Source: an uncultured Saprospiraceae bacterium (lineage in GTDB: Bacteria; Bacteroidota; Bacteroidia; Chitinophagales; Saprospiraceae). Taken from it: a stretch of DNA of 34,399 nucleotides. Positions 16,110 through 24,369 of the stretch are shown piece by piece. Each line of letters begins with the position of its first letter. Position 1 is the first letter of the stretch. A program made the position numbers and the translations under genes. A model generated the notes under the pieces. It searched no databases. It was not told where the DNA came from and saw only the letters and a list, made by a program, of their open reading frames with translations. Where the stretch lies: the NCBI GenBank assembly GCA_937951685.1, contig CALFBG010000292.1, positions 1 to 34,399 on the forward strand. Reading direction: 5' to 3'.

Positions 16110-16841
16110 ATGAAAAAACCTACCTATAAAGAACTTTTGGACGCAGGTGTTCATTTTGGGCATCAAAGAAAAAAATGGAATCCTAAAATGCAGCCTTATA
16201 TTTTTAAGGAACTTAAAGGAATTCACATCATCGACCTTAACCGAACCTTAGATTGTTTGGAAGATGCCGGGAACGCAATGCGACAAATTGCTAAGTCAGG
16301 TAAGAAAATATTATTTGTAGCGACAAAGAAGCAAGCGAGATTAATCGTTGCAGAAGCTGCAAGAAGTGTAGGAATGCCTTTCGTAACGGAACGTTGGTTG
16401 GGAGGTATGATGACCAACTTTTCAACGATCCGAAAGTCTATCAAAAAGATGAATAACATCGATCGGATGTTAGCAGATGGTAGCTTGACAAGTGTGACGA
16501 AGAAGGAGCGCTTAACCTTAACGCGAGCAAGAAACAAACTGGAAAAAGTACTAGGTGGTATCGCTAACTTAAATCGATTACCTGCTGCAGTATTTATCGT
16601 TGATATTCACCACGAGCATATTGCTCTAGCAGAAGCACACAAATTAGGTATGCGTACGATTGGAGTTGTAGATACGAATTCTGATCCAACTTTGGTTGAT
16701 CACGCAATTCCTGCCAATGATGACGCTTCTAAATCCATTCAAGCCATCACAAATTATATGCTTGAAGCAATCAACGCTGGATTAAAAGATCGTAAATCAT
16801 CACAGCAAAAAACGGAGAAGGAAGAAACGGCTAGTAAATAG
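16110..16841 (+). CDS. rpsB: 30S ribosomal protein S2
   Basis: S2 of 243 residues, with KPTYKELLDAGVHFGHQ at the N-terminus, IHIIDLNRTLDCLEDAGN, FVATKKQAR, ERWLGGMMTNFSTI and VDIHHEHIALAEAHKLG with the nucleotide-like fold of the family. The frame is open further upstream, to a TTG at 16038, but homologues start at MKKPTYKELL, so ATG 16110 is chosen. The C-terminal tail is short and charged (KSSQQKTEKEE). It lies between rpsI and tsf. Confidence 0.97.
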   Translation: MKKPTYKELLDAGVHFGHQRKKWNPKMQPYIFKELKGIHIIDLNRTLDCLEDAGNAMRQIAKSGKKILFVATKKQARLIVAEAARSVGMPFVTERWLGGMMTNFSTIRKSIKKMNNIDRMLADGSLTSVTKKERLTLTRARNKLEKVLGGIANLNRLPAAVFIVDIHHEHIALAEAHKLGMRTIGVVDTNSDPTLVDHAIPANDDASKSIQAITNYMLEAINAGLKDRKSSQQKTEKEETASK

Positions 16842-17026
16842 TCAAGCTTTAGCCTCCTCTAATTTAAAATTCTTACTGAAGTTGCCCAAGGTTCTATAAG
16901 AACGCAAGCATCAGATATTTTTATTTAAATCTGCCTTTGAAAAGCTAGATAAAGAATAAAAAAATCAAATCGTAAACATTTTTGGAGTTCGTTAAACAAC
17001 TTCACTATCATAAAAAAGTATAAAAA

Positions 17027-17878
17027 ATGAGCACAGTAAAAATTTCTGCAGCTGATGTGAAAAAATTGAGAGATCAGACCGGAGCTGGTATGATGGATTG
17101 CAAAAAAGCTTTGTCGGAAGCAGATGGTGACTTCCAAAAAGCAATCGAAGTATTGCGTAAGAAAGGTCAAAAACTTTCCGCTAAGCGTGCAGATCGACAA
17201 GCAAAAGAAGGAGTAGTCATTGCGCTCACTTCAGGAAATAGAAATAATGGTGTTTTACTTCGATTAAGTAGTGAAACAGATTTCGTCGCAAAGAATGAAG
17301 ATTTTATTAATCTTGCTAAGTCTTTTGCAGAAATCGCATTGAAAAATCTTCCTGATACAACTGAGGCTTTACTCGAATTACCTTTCGATAGTTCAATGTC
17401 TGTAGGAGATAAAGTAACGGAGCAAGTGGGAGTTATTGGCGAAAAAATCGAAATCGCGCAGTACGAAAAATTGGTTACTGCCGCTGGAGAAGGTCAAGTT
17501 ATTCCTTACATCCACATGGGATACCGTGCGGGCGTAATCGTAGCGCTTAACCTCGAAGGTCCTCAATTTATTGAGCCAGGTAAAGACGTAGCCATGCAAG
17601 TAGCAGCAATGCGCCCAATTGCACTCGATAAAGATGGTGTAGACGAATCTGTCGTCGCAAAGGAAATCGAAATTGGAAAAGAAATCGCAATCAAGGAAGG
17701 TAAGCCAGAAGCAATTATTGAAAAAATTGCAATGGGTAAACTTAATAAATTCTTCAAAGAAAATACCTTACTAAATCAAGCTTTCGTTAAAGATGGCAAG
17801 ATGTCCGTAGGAGATTATCTCAAAAGTATTGATCCTAAACTTACGATCACCGACTTTAAACACGTTGAATTAGGCTAA
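17027..17878 (+). CDS. tsf: elongation factor Ts
   Basis: This 283-residue protein is the guanine-nucleotide exchange factor for EF-Tu. The N-terminal UBA-like domain carries VKKLRDQTGAGMMDCKKALSE and the conserved LRKKGQ. The core carries SETDFVAKNEDFINLA and YIHMGYRAGVIVALN. It lies 185 bases after rpsB, the usual partner. Its stop codon overlaps the left arm of the terminator, so the run clearly ends here. Confidence 0.97.
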   Translation: MSTVKISAADVKKLRDQTGAGMMDCKKALSEADGDFQKAIEVLRKKGQKLSAKRADRQAKEGVVIALTSGNRNNGVLLRLSSETDFVAKNEDFINLAKSFAEIALKNLPDTTEALLELPFDSSMSVGDKVTEQVGVIGEKIEIAQYEKLVTAAGEGQVIPYIHMGYRAGVIVALNLEGPQFIEPGKDVAMQVAAMRPIALDKDGVDESVVAKEIEIGKEIAIKEGKPEAIIEKIAMGKLNKFFKENTLLNQAFVKDGKMSVGDYLKSIDPKLTITDFKHVELG

Positions 17879-17920
17879 AAAAAAAGCGAATTAAGATTTT
17901 TCTTAATTCGCTTTTTTTTT
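17877..17920. terminator. strong terminator after tsf
   Basis: A 19-bp stem (17877-17895 with 17902-17920; core AGCGAATTAAG/CTTAATTCGCT) closes a 6-base loop and ends in nine T. The left arm begins inside the tsf stop codon. The A run at the left makes it able to act on the other strand too. Confidence 0.95.
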
Positions 17921-17937
17921 ATTTCGTACCAAGAACC

Positions 17938-17969
17938 TTTTCTTTTAATCAATCAAGGCATTACCTTTG
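17938..17969 (+). promoter_or_regulatory. promoter of pyrH
   Basis: TACCTTTG at 17962-17969 is an exact TAnnTTTG box. A TTTTC at 17938-17942 sits at the right distance (20 bases) for a weak -33 element. The surrounding TTACCTTTGCAG equals that of the rplM promoter. It lies just after the tsf terminator and about 50 bases before pyrH. Confidence 0.65.
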
Positions 17970-18018
17970 CAGTTACACCTTTGTATTTGTAATATAAACG
18001 TCTTTTAATACCCAAATC

Positions 18019-18732
18019 ATGACACCTCGATATAAAAGAGTTTTACTCAAACTGAGTGGAGAATCGCTGATGGGAGATCAAAACTATGGCATCTCTCCTA
18101 ATATGCTTACTTACTATGCAACCCAGATCAAAGCTTTACAGAAAGTTGGGGTGGAAGTAGCTGTAGTCATCGGAGGAGGAAATATATTCAGAGGCTTACA
18201 AGCCAAAGAATCTGGTATCGAACGAGTACAGGGAGATTACATGGGGATGCTCGCCACTGTGATCAACGGAATGGCCTTACAGAGTGCTTTAGAATCTCAC
18301 GGGGTATATACTAGACTCATCAGCGCGGTAGAAATGAAAGCCATTGCGGAACCTTATATCCGCCGTCGCGCGATCCGTCACCTAGAGAAAGGAAGAGTAG
18401 TAATTTTTGGTGCAGGTATCGGTAGTCCTTACTTTACGACAGATTCCGCCGCTGCACTTCGTGCTAATGAAGTTTCTGCCGACGTTATCTTAAAAGGTAC
18501 AAGAGTAGATGGTATTTATAGCGCCGATCCAGAAAAAGATCCTAGTGCAACCAAGTTCGATAAATTGTCGTTCGCACAAGTAATCAGCATGGGGTTAAGT
18601 GTAATGGATATGACCGCTTTCACCATCTGTCAAGAAAATAATCTACCAATCGTTGTTTTTGATATCAATAGACGAGAAAATTTGATGGAAATCATCGAAG
18701 GCAAAATGGTTGGAACGCTAGTGACCGTATAG
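18019..18732 (+). CDS. pyrH: UMP kinase
   Basis: This 237-residue bacterial UMP kinase phosphorylates UMP to UDP with ATP, as a cytoplasmic hexamer. Motifs in order: [75 protein letters not shown] (split across the phosphate-binding site) and [16 protein letters not shown]. It has its own promoter behind the tsf terminator. In many bacteria frr follows pyrH; here it does not, and a structured 3' region comes next. Confidence 0.97.
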   Translation: MTPRYKRVLLKLSGESLMGDQNYGISPNMLTYYATQIKALQKVGVEVAVVIGGGNIFRGLQAKESGIERVQGDYMGMLATVINGMALQSALESHGVYTRLISAVEMKAIAEPYIRRRAIRHLEKGRVVIFGAGIGSPYFTTDSAAALRANEVSADVILKGTRVDGIYSADPEKDPSATKFDKLSFAQVISMGLSVMDMTAFTICQENNLPIVVFDINRRENLMEIIEGKMVGTLVTV

Positions 18733-18754
18733 TTATTTATCCAAAATCAGGCGC

Positions 18755-18825
18755 CAAGACAAAATTTTTTCACCATTAAACGGTGTAAAAGATAATGCAA
18801 GTTAATCAGTGATTTCTTTGTCTTG
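18755..18825 (+). ncRNA. candidate structured RNA element in the pyrH 3' region
   Basis: CAAGACAAA (18755-18763) pairs perfectly with TTTGTCTTG (18817-18825). Inside this outer 9-bp stem lie CACC/GGTG at 18771-18785, extended by flanking T and A runs, and a small AATC/GATT stem at 18804-18814. The result would be a three-way junction of about 70 bases, starting 22 bases after the pyrH stop and followed by a terminator hairpin. I do not recognise a known RNA family. It may be a 3'-UTR structure or a small RNA; base pairing was judged by eye only. Confidence 0.35.
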
Positions 18826-18841
18826 ATACTTAAGGTCGAGG

Positions 18842-18878
18842 AAAGGCAATAAGCACCAATGTTTATTGCCTTTTTTTT
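18842..18878 (+). terminator. terminator downstream of pyrH
   Basis: AAAGGCAATAA (18842-18852) pairs with TTATTGCCTTT (18863-18873) around a 10-base loop, and the T run continues to 18878. This is a typical intrinsic terminator about 110 bases after pyrH and before the next secreted-protein gene. Confidence 0.85.
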
Positions 18879-18919
18879 AACAAACATCAAAGGTCTCTTC
18901 AATATCAAAAAATGAAAGC

Positions 18920-19828
18920 ATGAAAAAAGTTATCTACTGCTGCTCACTTCTTGGTTACTTACTGTGTCAAGCACAAGTCTTTCTTGCGCAAGAGAAAGTT
19001 TCGATTGTAGGAACTAACTTAAAAATAAGCTTGACCCAAGCGTATACTTTAAACGCCAACGCTGCGATGGTCTCCAGCCCCAAGGATGAAATTATATTCA
19101 TGGAAATGGCAGGCGTCAATTACCAGGAGCAAATGAAAGACTTTGAAAATATTGAAGTCCAATACGCTGAAAAAGGAATTCAACTTCAACAAAAACGCAA
19201 CGGAAAAATCAATACGTATGATGCAATCCTAATGAGTTTTGAAACCCAACCGGATATGTATCAAGTTTTTTTTGGGAACGAAAATTTTTGTGCAATGGCA
19301 ACCGTCGTTGCAAAGGATACAACGAGCACATTGGATGAATCTGCCATATACTCAATGCTGAATACGATTGAGTATGAAAACAATCCAGGAGCGGCGCTTG
19401 ATCAGCACGCTAATTTCGTTGTCAAAGCCCACGATGAGCCTTGGGAGTTTATGAACTATACGGGGAATATGTTTTTTTATGAAAATAAGCGCTCCGAAGA
19501 AGGACTCTTAGTGATGCAATTGCCAGTAGAAACATTATTGCTCGGTACGGAAGCAGATCTAGCGCACGAATTTGTCAATAAAATGAAAGCCAAAATGCCT
19601 GCGCTAAAGCTGATCGCAGATGAGGCGTGGCAAGCAAAAAATGTGAAGGGACACCGAATCTTATTGGATACCGGCGAGGATGGACAAGGAAATTTAGGCC
19701 TACTCTATTTATTCGTTTTTCAAGGTGAAAAGTCAGCCTTTGTTTTTCAAGGTATGGGAAAGAAAAACGACGTAGCTACAAAAGAAAGGTTTAGCAAGTT
19801 TCTCAACCACTTATCACAAAAGGAATAG
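18920..19828 (+). CDS. secreted protein of unknown function (302 aa)
   Basis: A signal peptide is clear (MKKVIYCCSLLGYLLCQAQ, cleavage near FLAQ-EK at about 24). The mature part has no motif I recognise. It appears to contain two related modules of about 130 residues. The first covers about 25-150 (NLKISLTQAYTLNANAAMV, then FGNENFCAMATVVAKD, then IYSMLNTIEYE). The second covers about 165-300 (VVKAHDEPWEFMNYTGNMFF, then LYLFVFQGEKSAFVFQGMGK and the helix FSKFLNHL). This alternation recalls PsbP/Mog1-like folds seen in small secreted Bacteroidota proteins, which is a shape comparison only. There is no sorting domain, so it is likely periplasmic or released. It is convergent with comF, with only 11 bases between them. 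Confidence 0.7.
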   Translation: MKKVIYCCSLLGYLLCQAQVFLAQEKVSIVGTNLKISLTQAYTLNANAAMVSSPKDEIIFMEMAGVNYQEQMKDFENIEVQYAEKGIQLQQKRNGKINTYDAILMSFETQPDMYQVFFGNENFCAMATVVAKDTTSTLDESAIYSMLNTIEYENNPGAALDQHANFVVKAHDEPWEFMNYTGNMFFYENKRSEEGLLVMQLPVETLLLGTEADLAHEFVNKMKAKMPALKLIADEAWQAKNVKGHRILLDTGEDGQGNLGLLYLFVFQGEKSAFVFQGMGKKNDVATKERFSKFLNHLSQKE

Positions 19829-19839
19829 GAGGCTTTTGG

Positions 19840-20541
19840 CTAAGAACTGGCCATCGCAATCGTCACCATACTAATCTTTACGTCGTTCGCTTCTTGCAGA
19901 ACTAAGGCACAAGCTTCTAAGGTCGCTCCTGTGGTCAACACATCGTCTACCAATAAAATATGCTTTCCGCGAATGGCAGCTTGATCAACTAAGTGAAAAG
20001 CTTGTCGGACATTTTCAAAGCGATCCATTCTATTTTTTTGCGTTTGGGTTGCCGTCATTTCTTTCCGAATTAAAATATCGCTGGTCCATGGCTTTTGCAT
20101 CGTATCGGATAAACCGTGGACGATGAGTTCACTTTGGTTAAACCCGCGCAGTCGCTTTTTCTTAGGATGCAGTGGAACGGGCACAATGAGGTCAACCGTA
20201 GAAAAAACGGGTGATTGCAACAAATGTCGACCATACAATTCCCCTAATTTGTAGCCCAATTTGGTTTTACCCTTATACTTGAGCTGATGAATTAACGCTT
20301 GAGTGCGCCCTCCTTTGGTGAAATGATACAACGCAGCACCAGCCTGTAGCTTAACTCTGCCCCAAAATTTTTCAGTAAAACTATTCTCTGGTTCTAAATG
20401 GAAATTTGTTTTTGGTAAGAAAAACTGACAGCGAATACAGATGAAATGTTCACTTGGAGGAGCTTGCTGCTGACAAGCTAGGCAAAGTCTTGGAAAGAAT
20501 AAGCTAAAGAAATGCTCACAAAGTTGAAAAAGGGCTTTCAT
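19840..20541 (-). CDS. comF: ComF-family phosphoribosyltransferase-like protein
   Basis: A 233-residue ComF protein. The N-terminal zinc-ribbon cysteines are present as CLAC (20, 23) and CIRC (35, 38). The phosphoribosyltransferase part has LIVPVPLHPKKKRLRGFNQSE (about 118-138) and the PRPP-binding motif ILLVDDVLTTGAT at about 195-207. In naturally transformable bacteria ComF takes part in handling incoming single-stranded DNA; in many others the role is unclear. No other competence genes are nearby. It lies downstream of htrA on the same strand, but a terminator (20686-20719) separates them. Confidence 0.92.
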   Translation of the reverse strand: MKALFQLCEHFFSLFFPRLCLACQQQAPPSEHFICIRCQFFLPKTNFHLEPENSFTEKFWGRVKLQAGAALYHFTKGGRTQALIHQLKYKGKTKLGYKLGELYGRHLLQSPVFSTVDLIVPVPLHPKKKRLRGFNQSELIVHGLSDTMQKPWTSDILIRKEMTATQTQKNRMDRFENVRQAFHLVDQAAIRGKHILLVDDVLTTGATLEACALVLQEANDVKISMVTIAMASS

Positions 20542-20888
20542 TTTAAAGTAGTATGTTTACACAAAGGTAAGCATTCCTATCTAAAAATAAAATCGCGTAT
20601 TTTTTAAACAACTTCATTAAGTAACAAGAAAAAGCGGCGTACAGGAGTGTCGCATAAGAAAATAAAGATAATCGAAACAAAGAGCAAAAAAAGACGCCTG
20701 TCCTGGGTAGGACAGACGTATCAAAACAAAACGAAAAACCAACTTTAAACAAGTTTTTTAGATATCTTTATTTAGTTTTTTTCACTAGCTTTTATATTAT
20801 AACTAACCAAAATTAGTAAGCTTTTGTTTCGTGACAAATGTTAAGAAATTCCTAAAATTTTAAGTATTCGTCACTACAGTGTCATTTA
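20542..20888 (-). other. 347-base gap between htrA and comF
   Basis: The gap holds the htrA terminator and should hold the comF promoter. A 69-codon frame on the minus strand (20543-20752) reads as phenylalanine- and cysteine-rich low-quality sequence and overlaps the terminator, so it is not taken as a gene. No RNA gene was recognised. Confidence 0.5.
20686..20719 (-). terminator. terminator downstream of htrA
   Basis: On the minus strand ACGTCTGTCCT (20719-20709) pairs with AGGACAGGCGT (20704-20694), one mismatch in 11, around a 4-base loop, and seven T follow (20692-20686). It lies about 170 bases after the htrA stop. Confidence 0.85.
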
Positions 20889-22052
20889 CTAGCCCGCTTT
20901 CAGTCGAACGGGTATTTCTTTTACTTCACCATTCCGATTTACCGTCAAGGTAATGGTTTGTCCTACCGTTGCTCTCCCAATCAATTCTTGTAATTGAGGA
21001 ACAGACTTGACCTCTTTTCGATCTACCTTAATGATTACATCTTTTGGTAAAACGCCGGCGTATTGAGCAGAGCCACCATCCATCAGACTTTGAACAACGA
21101 TTCCTTGTGTAATATTAATTCCCAAGTCCATTGCTAATTCGTTGTCTAACTCTTGAATATCAATTCCTAAGAATGCACGTTGGAAAGAACCAAATTTGAT
21201 AATATCATTTGCAATTTTGGTCATCAAATTGACTGGAATTGCGAAAGAGTACCCTGAAAAATATCCAGTACGACTTGCAATGGCAGTATTGATGCCTAAC
21301 AATCTTCCTTGCGCATCTACGAGTGCTCCACCGCTATTACCAGGATTAACCGCAGCATCCGTCTGAATGAAGGACTCAATTGCTCTACGATCCTGATTAC
21401 CAATGATATTAATACTACGTCCTTTAGCACTGATGATTCCTGCCGTTACCGTAGAATTTAATTCCAAAGGATTTCCTACGGCTAAGACCCATTGCCCTAC
21501 TTTTGCTTGGTCAGAATCAGCATAGTCCAATACAGGTAAATCATTAGCATCGATTTTTATAACCGCTAAATCTGCTTGCGGATAAGTTCCTACGAGTTTG
21601 GCTGCGTAAGCACGATTATCAAAAAGAGTAACTTCAAATTCGTCGGCAAACTCTACGACGTGATTATTGGTAACAATATATCCATCTGCCGAAATAATTA
21701 CACCGGAGCCAATGCCTTTCTTTTGATCAGGTCCAAATAAAGGGCTATCTCCAAAAAAGTCACCAAATGGATTATTGCTTCTTTCTTTTTGCTTGCGCTT
21801 ATTCGCTAGTTTCGTACTCTCCCCCGCTTCAATATGTACAACCACCGGCATTACTTTTTCTGCTGCCGAAGAAAAATCGAACGGGACAGCGTTTGCTCTA
21901 GGAGCAGCGTTAAGGTTTTGAGTAACAATTTGAGCGGAAGGCTCAAGGGTAGGCATTGAGTTATCAGTTGCAGTTGTCATAAATTGTAATCCCCCTAAGG
22001 TAATGAGACCGCCAATTATTCCTGCTATAACTAAAGAAAACAAGTTTTTCAT
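20889..22052 (-). CDS. degQ: HtrA/DegQ-type periplasmic serine protease with one PDZ domain
   Basis: The 387-residue protein starts with a membrane/signal segment (about 5-25, FSLVIAGIIGGLITLGGLQF). The trypsin-like domain covers about 62-275, with the catalytic triad His131 (TNNHVVE), Asp161 (ADLAVIKI) and Ser240 (NPGNSGGAL). One PDZ domain covers about 290-385 (AFLGIDIQELDN, then GSAQYAGVLPKDVIIKVD). A charged loop rich in Lys/Arg and Phe/Gly lies at about 80-112, near the LA loop that controls oligomer opening in Deg proteases. It degrades or refolds damaged envelope proteins. DegP proteins usually have two PDZ domains, so DegS/DegQ-like naming fits but the exact subgroup is unsure. It is transcribed away from the HD-domain gene. 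Confidence 0.93.
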   Translation of the reverse strand: MKNLFSLVIAGIIGGLITLGGLQFMTTATDNSMPTLEPSAQIVTQNLNAAPRANAVPFDFSSAAEKVMPVVVHIEAGESTKLANKRKQKERSNNPFGDFFGDSPLFGPDQKKGIGSGVIISADGYIVTNNHVVEFADEFEVTLFDNRAYAAKLVGTYPQADLAVIKIDANDLPVLDYADSDQAKVGQWVLAVGNPLELNSTVTAGIISAKGRSINIIGNQDRRAIESFIQTDAAVNPGNSGGALVDAQGRLLGINTAIASRTGYFSGYSFAIPVNLMTKIANDIIKFGSFQRAFLGIDIQELDNELAMDLGINITQGIVVQSLMDGGSAQYAGVLPKDVIIKVDRKEVKSVPQLQELIGRATVGQTITLTVNRNGEVKEIPVRLKAG

Positions 22053-22559
22053 AATGGATTACTTTTTCTTTTTGATGTGGTAAAGATGAAAAATAAACGC
22101 CGCTTACGATACATTGTTACTGGTAATAGCTATTTTAACAAGACCTTAACAGCGGGAGAAATCGTAGCGCCACAATTTATATTTTTATAAATAAGAAGAT
22201 GTCTTTAGATTGAGTCTAACTTCGGCGCAAAAGGTTTCTCTAAAGAGCGATATATTTTATATGAGGAGCAAATTTGTTGATTTTTAGAATTTCTTGACAA
22301 TTGCATAAAAATTGATGTATCTTGCTAATAGCTTCAAATCTTGCCATTGTAACCTATTAGGCTACGATTAGAATGGATTTATCAACGTCTAAAATAAGAA
22401 ATACAAGCCCACTTGAGTGATACGATTACGCGCAAGCGCGTAATTTTAATTACAAATCCGCCTCAATAATGGCAGTTCTTGGGACTAGAATAGTAAATGG
22501 CTAAAAATTTGCCTAGCTTTAATTAATAACGAATATTTGACTACAAAAGTTCTTTTCTC
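22053..22559. other. 507-base divergent gap between htrA and the HD-domain gene
   Basis: No convincing ORF was seen. A promoter-like pair on the plus strand is TTGACA at 22293-22298 and TATCTTG at 22318-22324. A perfect GC-rich palindrome lies at 22425-22444, unusual in DNA this AT-rich. The rest is AT-rich leader sequence. Confidence 0.5.
22425..22444. repeat. perfect 20-base palindromic element
   Basis: ATTACGCGC and GCGCGTAAT flank AA: a perfect inverted repeat of 9-bp arms. As RNA it would be a tight hairpin with loop CAAG or similar; as DNA it could be a dimeric regulator site. No full T run follows (TTTAATTAC), so a terminator is less likely. It lies 137 bases before the HD-domain gene's ATG. 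Confidence 0.55.
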
Positions 22560-22580
22560 TTGAAGAAAGACCCATTGAAT

Positions 22581-23165
22581 ATGAAAAAAATAATTCAGGA
22601 AGACGTTGACATTGAACTGTTACTACGCCCTGAATCACCTATGGAGAAGGCGATCTTAGAAGATCCGGACTTCCAGAAAGGACTTTTTTGGGGAAAACCT
22701 AGATTTGGTCATCCCGAAGGTCAAATCATTTATCATATTCAAGAAGTATTCGAAAACGTTGATCGGATGAACCAATCACCGAGCGTCCGGGCCAAACTGC
22801 GTTTAATTACCCTTATCCACGATACCTTCAAATATTTAGAAGACAAAAGCACGCACCCTAGAGATTGGTCGAAGCACCATGCCGTGTATGCGCGTAGATT
22901 CTTCGAAAAATTTACGGACGACGAAAGTCTGCTAAAAATTGTAGAATTGCATGATGAAGCTTACTACGCGTGGCGCATGAAGTATATTTATCAAGATTTT
23001 GAAGGAAGTAAATTACGTCTTGATAATTTATTGAAAGAAATTGGTGATGACATCCAGTTGTATTATCTTTTCTTTAAATGTGATACTTGCACGGGTGATA
23101 AAAACCAAGCTCCTATGAAATGGTTTGAGCGAACCATTAAAGGCATTGAACTTGTTAGTCTCTAG
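22581..23165 (+). CDS. HD-domain protein, putative metal-dependent phosphohydrolase (194 aa)
   Basis: ATG 22581 is chosen over an upstream in-frame TTG (22560). The protein shows the ordered metal ligands of the HD superfamily: GHPEGQIIYHIQEV with His44/His52, LITLIHDTFKY with His80-Asp81, SKHHAVYARRFF with His99/His100 and VELHDEAYYAW with His124-Asp125. The GHPEG...H opening resembles the HD part of CCA-adding and cyclic-phosphate hydrolases. No signal peptide or other domain is present, so it is a stand-alone cytoplasmic HD protein. The substrate, perhaps a nucleotide or phosphoester, is unknown. Its neighbours (htrA divergent, sigma factor downstream after 308 bases) do not settle a role. 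Confidence 0.75.
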   Translation: MKKIIQEDVDIELLLRPESPMEKAILEDPDFQKGLFWGKPRFGHPEGQIIYHIQEVFENVDRMNQSPSVRAKLRLITLIHDTFKYLEDKSTHPRDWSKHHAVYARRFFEKFTDDESLLKIVELHDEAYYAWRMKYIYQDFEGSKLRLDNLLKEIGDDIQLYYLFFKCDTCTGDKNQAPMKWFERTIKGIELVSL

Positions 23166-23473
23166 TTTATTGCGGAGCTTGTAGCGCTAATTTTCCTTCC
23201 GAAGAATATCAGATTTTTCTAAAAAAACTCCTTTGGTACAATTTCATTAAGATACTTTCTTTCATTTTTCTTGAGTTTATTAGTTTTAAGTATTTGATTA
23301 TCAATTACTTGAAAGTAAATTAGGTTTTAGCTAGACTAATTTTTTTTAAAAAAAAGATTAGAAAGAAACTTTTTCGACTGGAATAAGGTTCATGAAGATA
23401 GAAGTAATCACTTTTGCTGGCTTTAGGAGCATATTACGATCCAAGGGTCATTTCAAATTTAATTTTTATCTTT

Positions 23474-24061
23474 ATGATCTTGATGAAAAACGACGAACTA
23501 ACGAAACAGCACTACGATCGGGTCTTTGAGCAAGAATTACTTCCTCATGCAGATGCGCTATATAACTTTGCCTTTCACCTTACCTACAGTGAGGATGATG
23601 CGAATGATTTAGTGCAAGAGGCTTACATGAAAGCTTTCAGATTCATTGACAAGTACATTGAAGGAACAAATGCGAAAGCATGGTTATTCAAGATTTTGAA
23701 AAATGCCTTTATCAACGAATATCGAAAGAAAGTTAAGCAGCCTACCAAGGTTGATTTTGAAGATATTGTAAGTTATCACGATGAAGACAAGCAACAATCT
23801 AGCTATCAGGATTTGCGGGAAGAAATCTACAAAAATATCATGGGCGACGAAGTAACCAATGCGGTCAACTCTTTGGGTCTAGACTTCAGAACGGTAATTT
23901 TGCTTTGCGATATTGAAGGATTTTCTTACTAAGAGATTGCTAAGATTATTGATATTCCAATCGGTACGGTACGGTCTAGACTTCACCGTGCTCGGAATAT
24001 GTTGAAAACAAAATTACGACAATACGCTGGGTCACTAGGTTATGGTGACGAAGAAAAATAA
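23474..24061 (+). pseudogene. ECF sigma factor interrupted by one in-frame TAA
   Basis: From ATG 23474 (or 23483) the frame encodes a conserved-type Bacteroidota ECF sigma factor of 195 codons, but codon 153 (23930-23932) is TAA. Region 2 is intact: LPHADALYNFAFHLTYSEDD and NDLVQEAYMKAFRFID, then AKAWLFKILKNAFINEYRKK. Region 4 starts as VTNAVNSLGLDFRTVILLCD, reads IEGFSY, hits the stop, and goes on in the same frame with EIAKIIDIPIGTVRSRLHRA and about 20 more residues to TAA at 24059. Homologues have EE at the break, so GAA to TAA is the simplest change. The truncated product (152 residues) lacks the -35-recognition helix-turn-helix. The rest of the frame is undamaged, so the lesion is recent, a sequencing error, or read through. 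An anti-sigma-like gene follows. Confidence 0.85.
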
Positions 24062-24369
24062 AATGCTTGCTGTAGACAAAGCCATTGGTTTTGCTTCAGA
24101 AAAGTTATACTTTATTTATTATACTTTTTAAATCAGTACTACTTAGTAAACTCAGACTTTAGAAAAATAGCATCAAGCAGTTCTTACAAGAACTGTTTGA
24201 TGCCTTAGTAAACAGAGCATGTTCAACCAATTCAAAATATCGACTATACCTCAAAAGACTCCTAGGTTTAACACCTTTGGCGTAAATTTTGTGCGATCGA
24301 GTTTTGAGTCTTGCACGCTCCGTAGCATTCTAAGCTAGAGCATTTTAAGCAGTCCTTAAATTCAAATAA
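24062..24369. other. 308-base gap between the sigma and anti-sigma-like genes
   Basis: The gap is longer than the usual short spacing of such pairs. It contains a strong hairpin at 24170-24203 flanked by a 10-base direct repeat CTTAGTAAAC (24142-24151 and 24204-24213). No ORF with coding character was seen. Confidence 0.5.
24170..24203. repeat. 16-bp-arm hairpin flanked by 10-base direct repeats
   Basis: GCATCAAGCAGTTCTT pairs with AAGAACTGTTTGATGC with a single mismatch (G-T in RNA) and almost no loop. CTTAGTAAAC occurs directly after the right arm and again 18 bases before the left arm. There is no T run, so it is not a normal terminator. It could be an RNA stability element or the remains of a small insertion. 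Confidence 0.5.

Noticed and set aside
20543-20752. 69-codon minus-strand ORF between htrA and comF
   Set aside because: It overlaps the htrA terminator and has low-complexity Phe/Cys/Leu composition without recognisable motifs.
22425-22444. Palindrome as a terminator
   Set aside because: It sits in a divergent gap, where no transcript should end, and lacks a proper T run.
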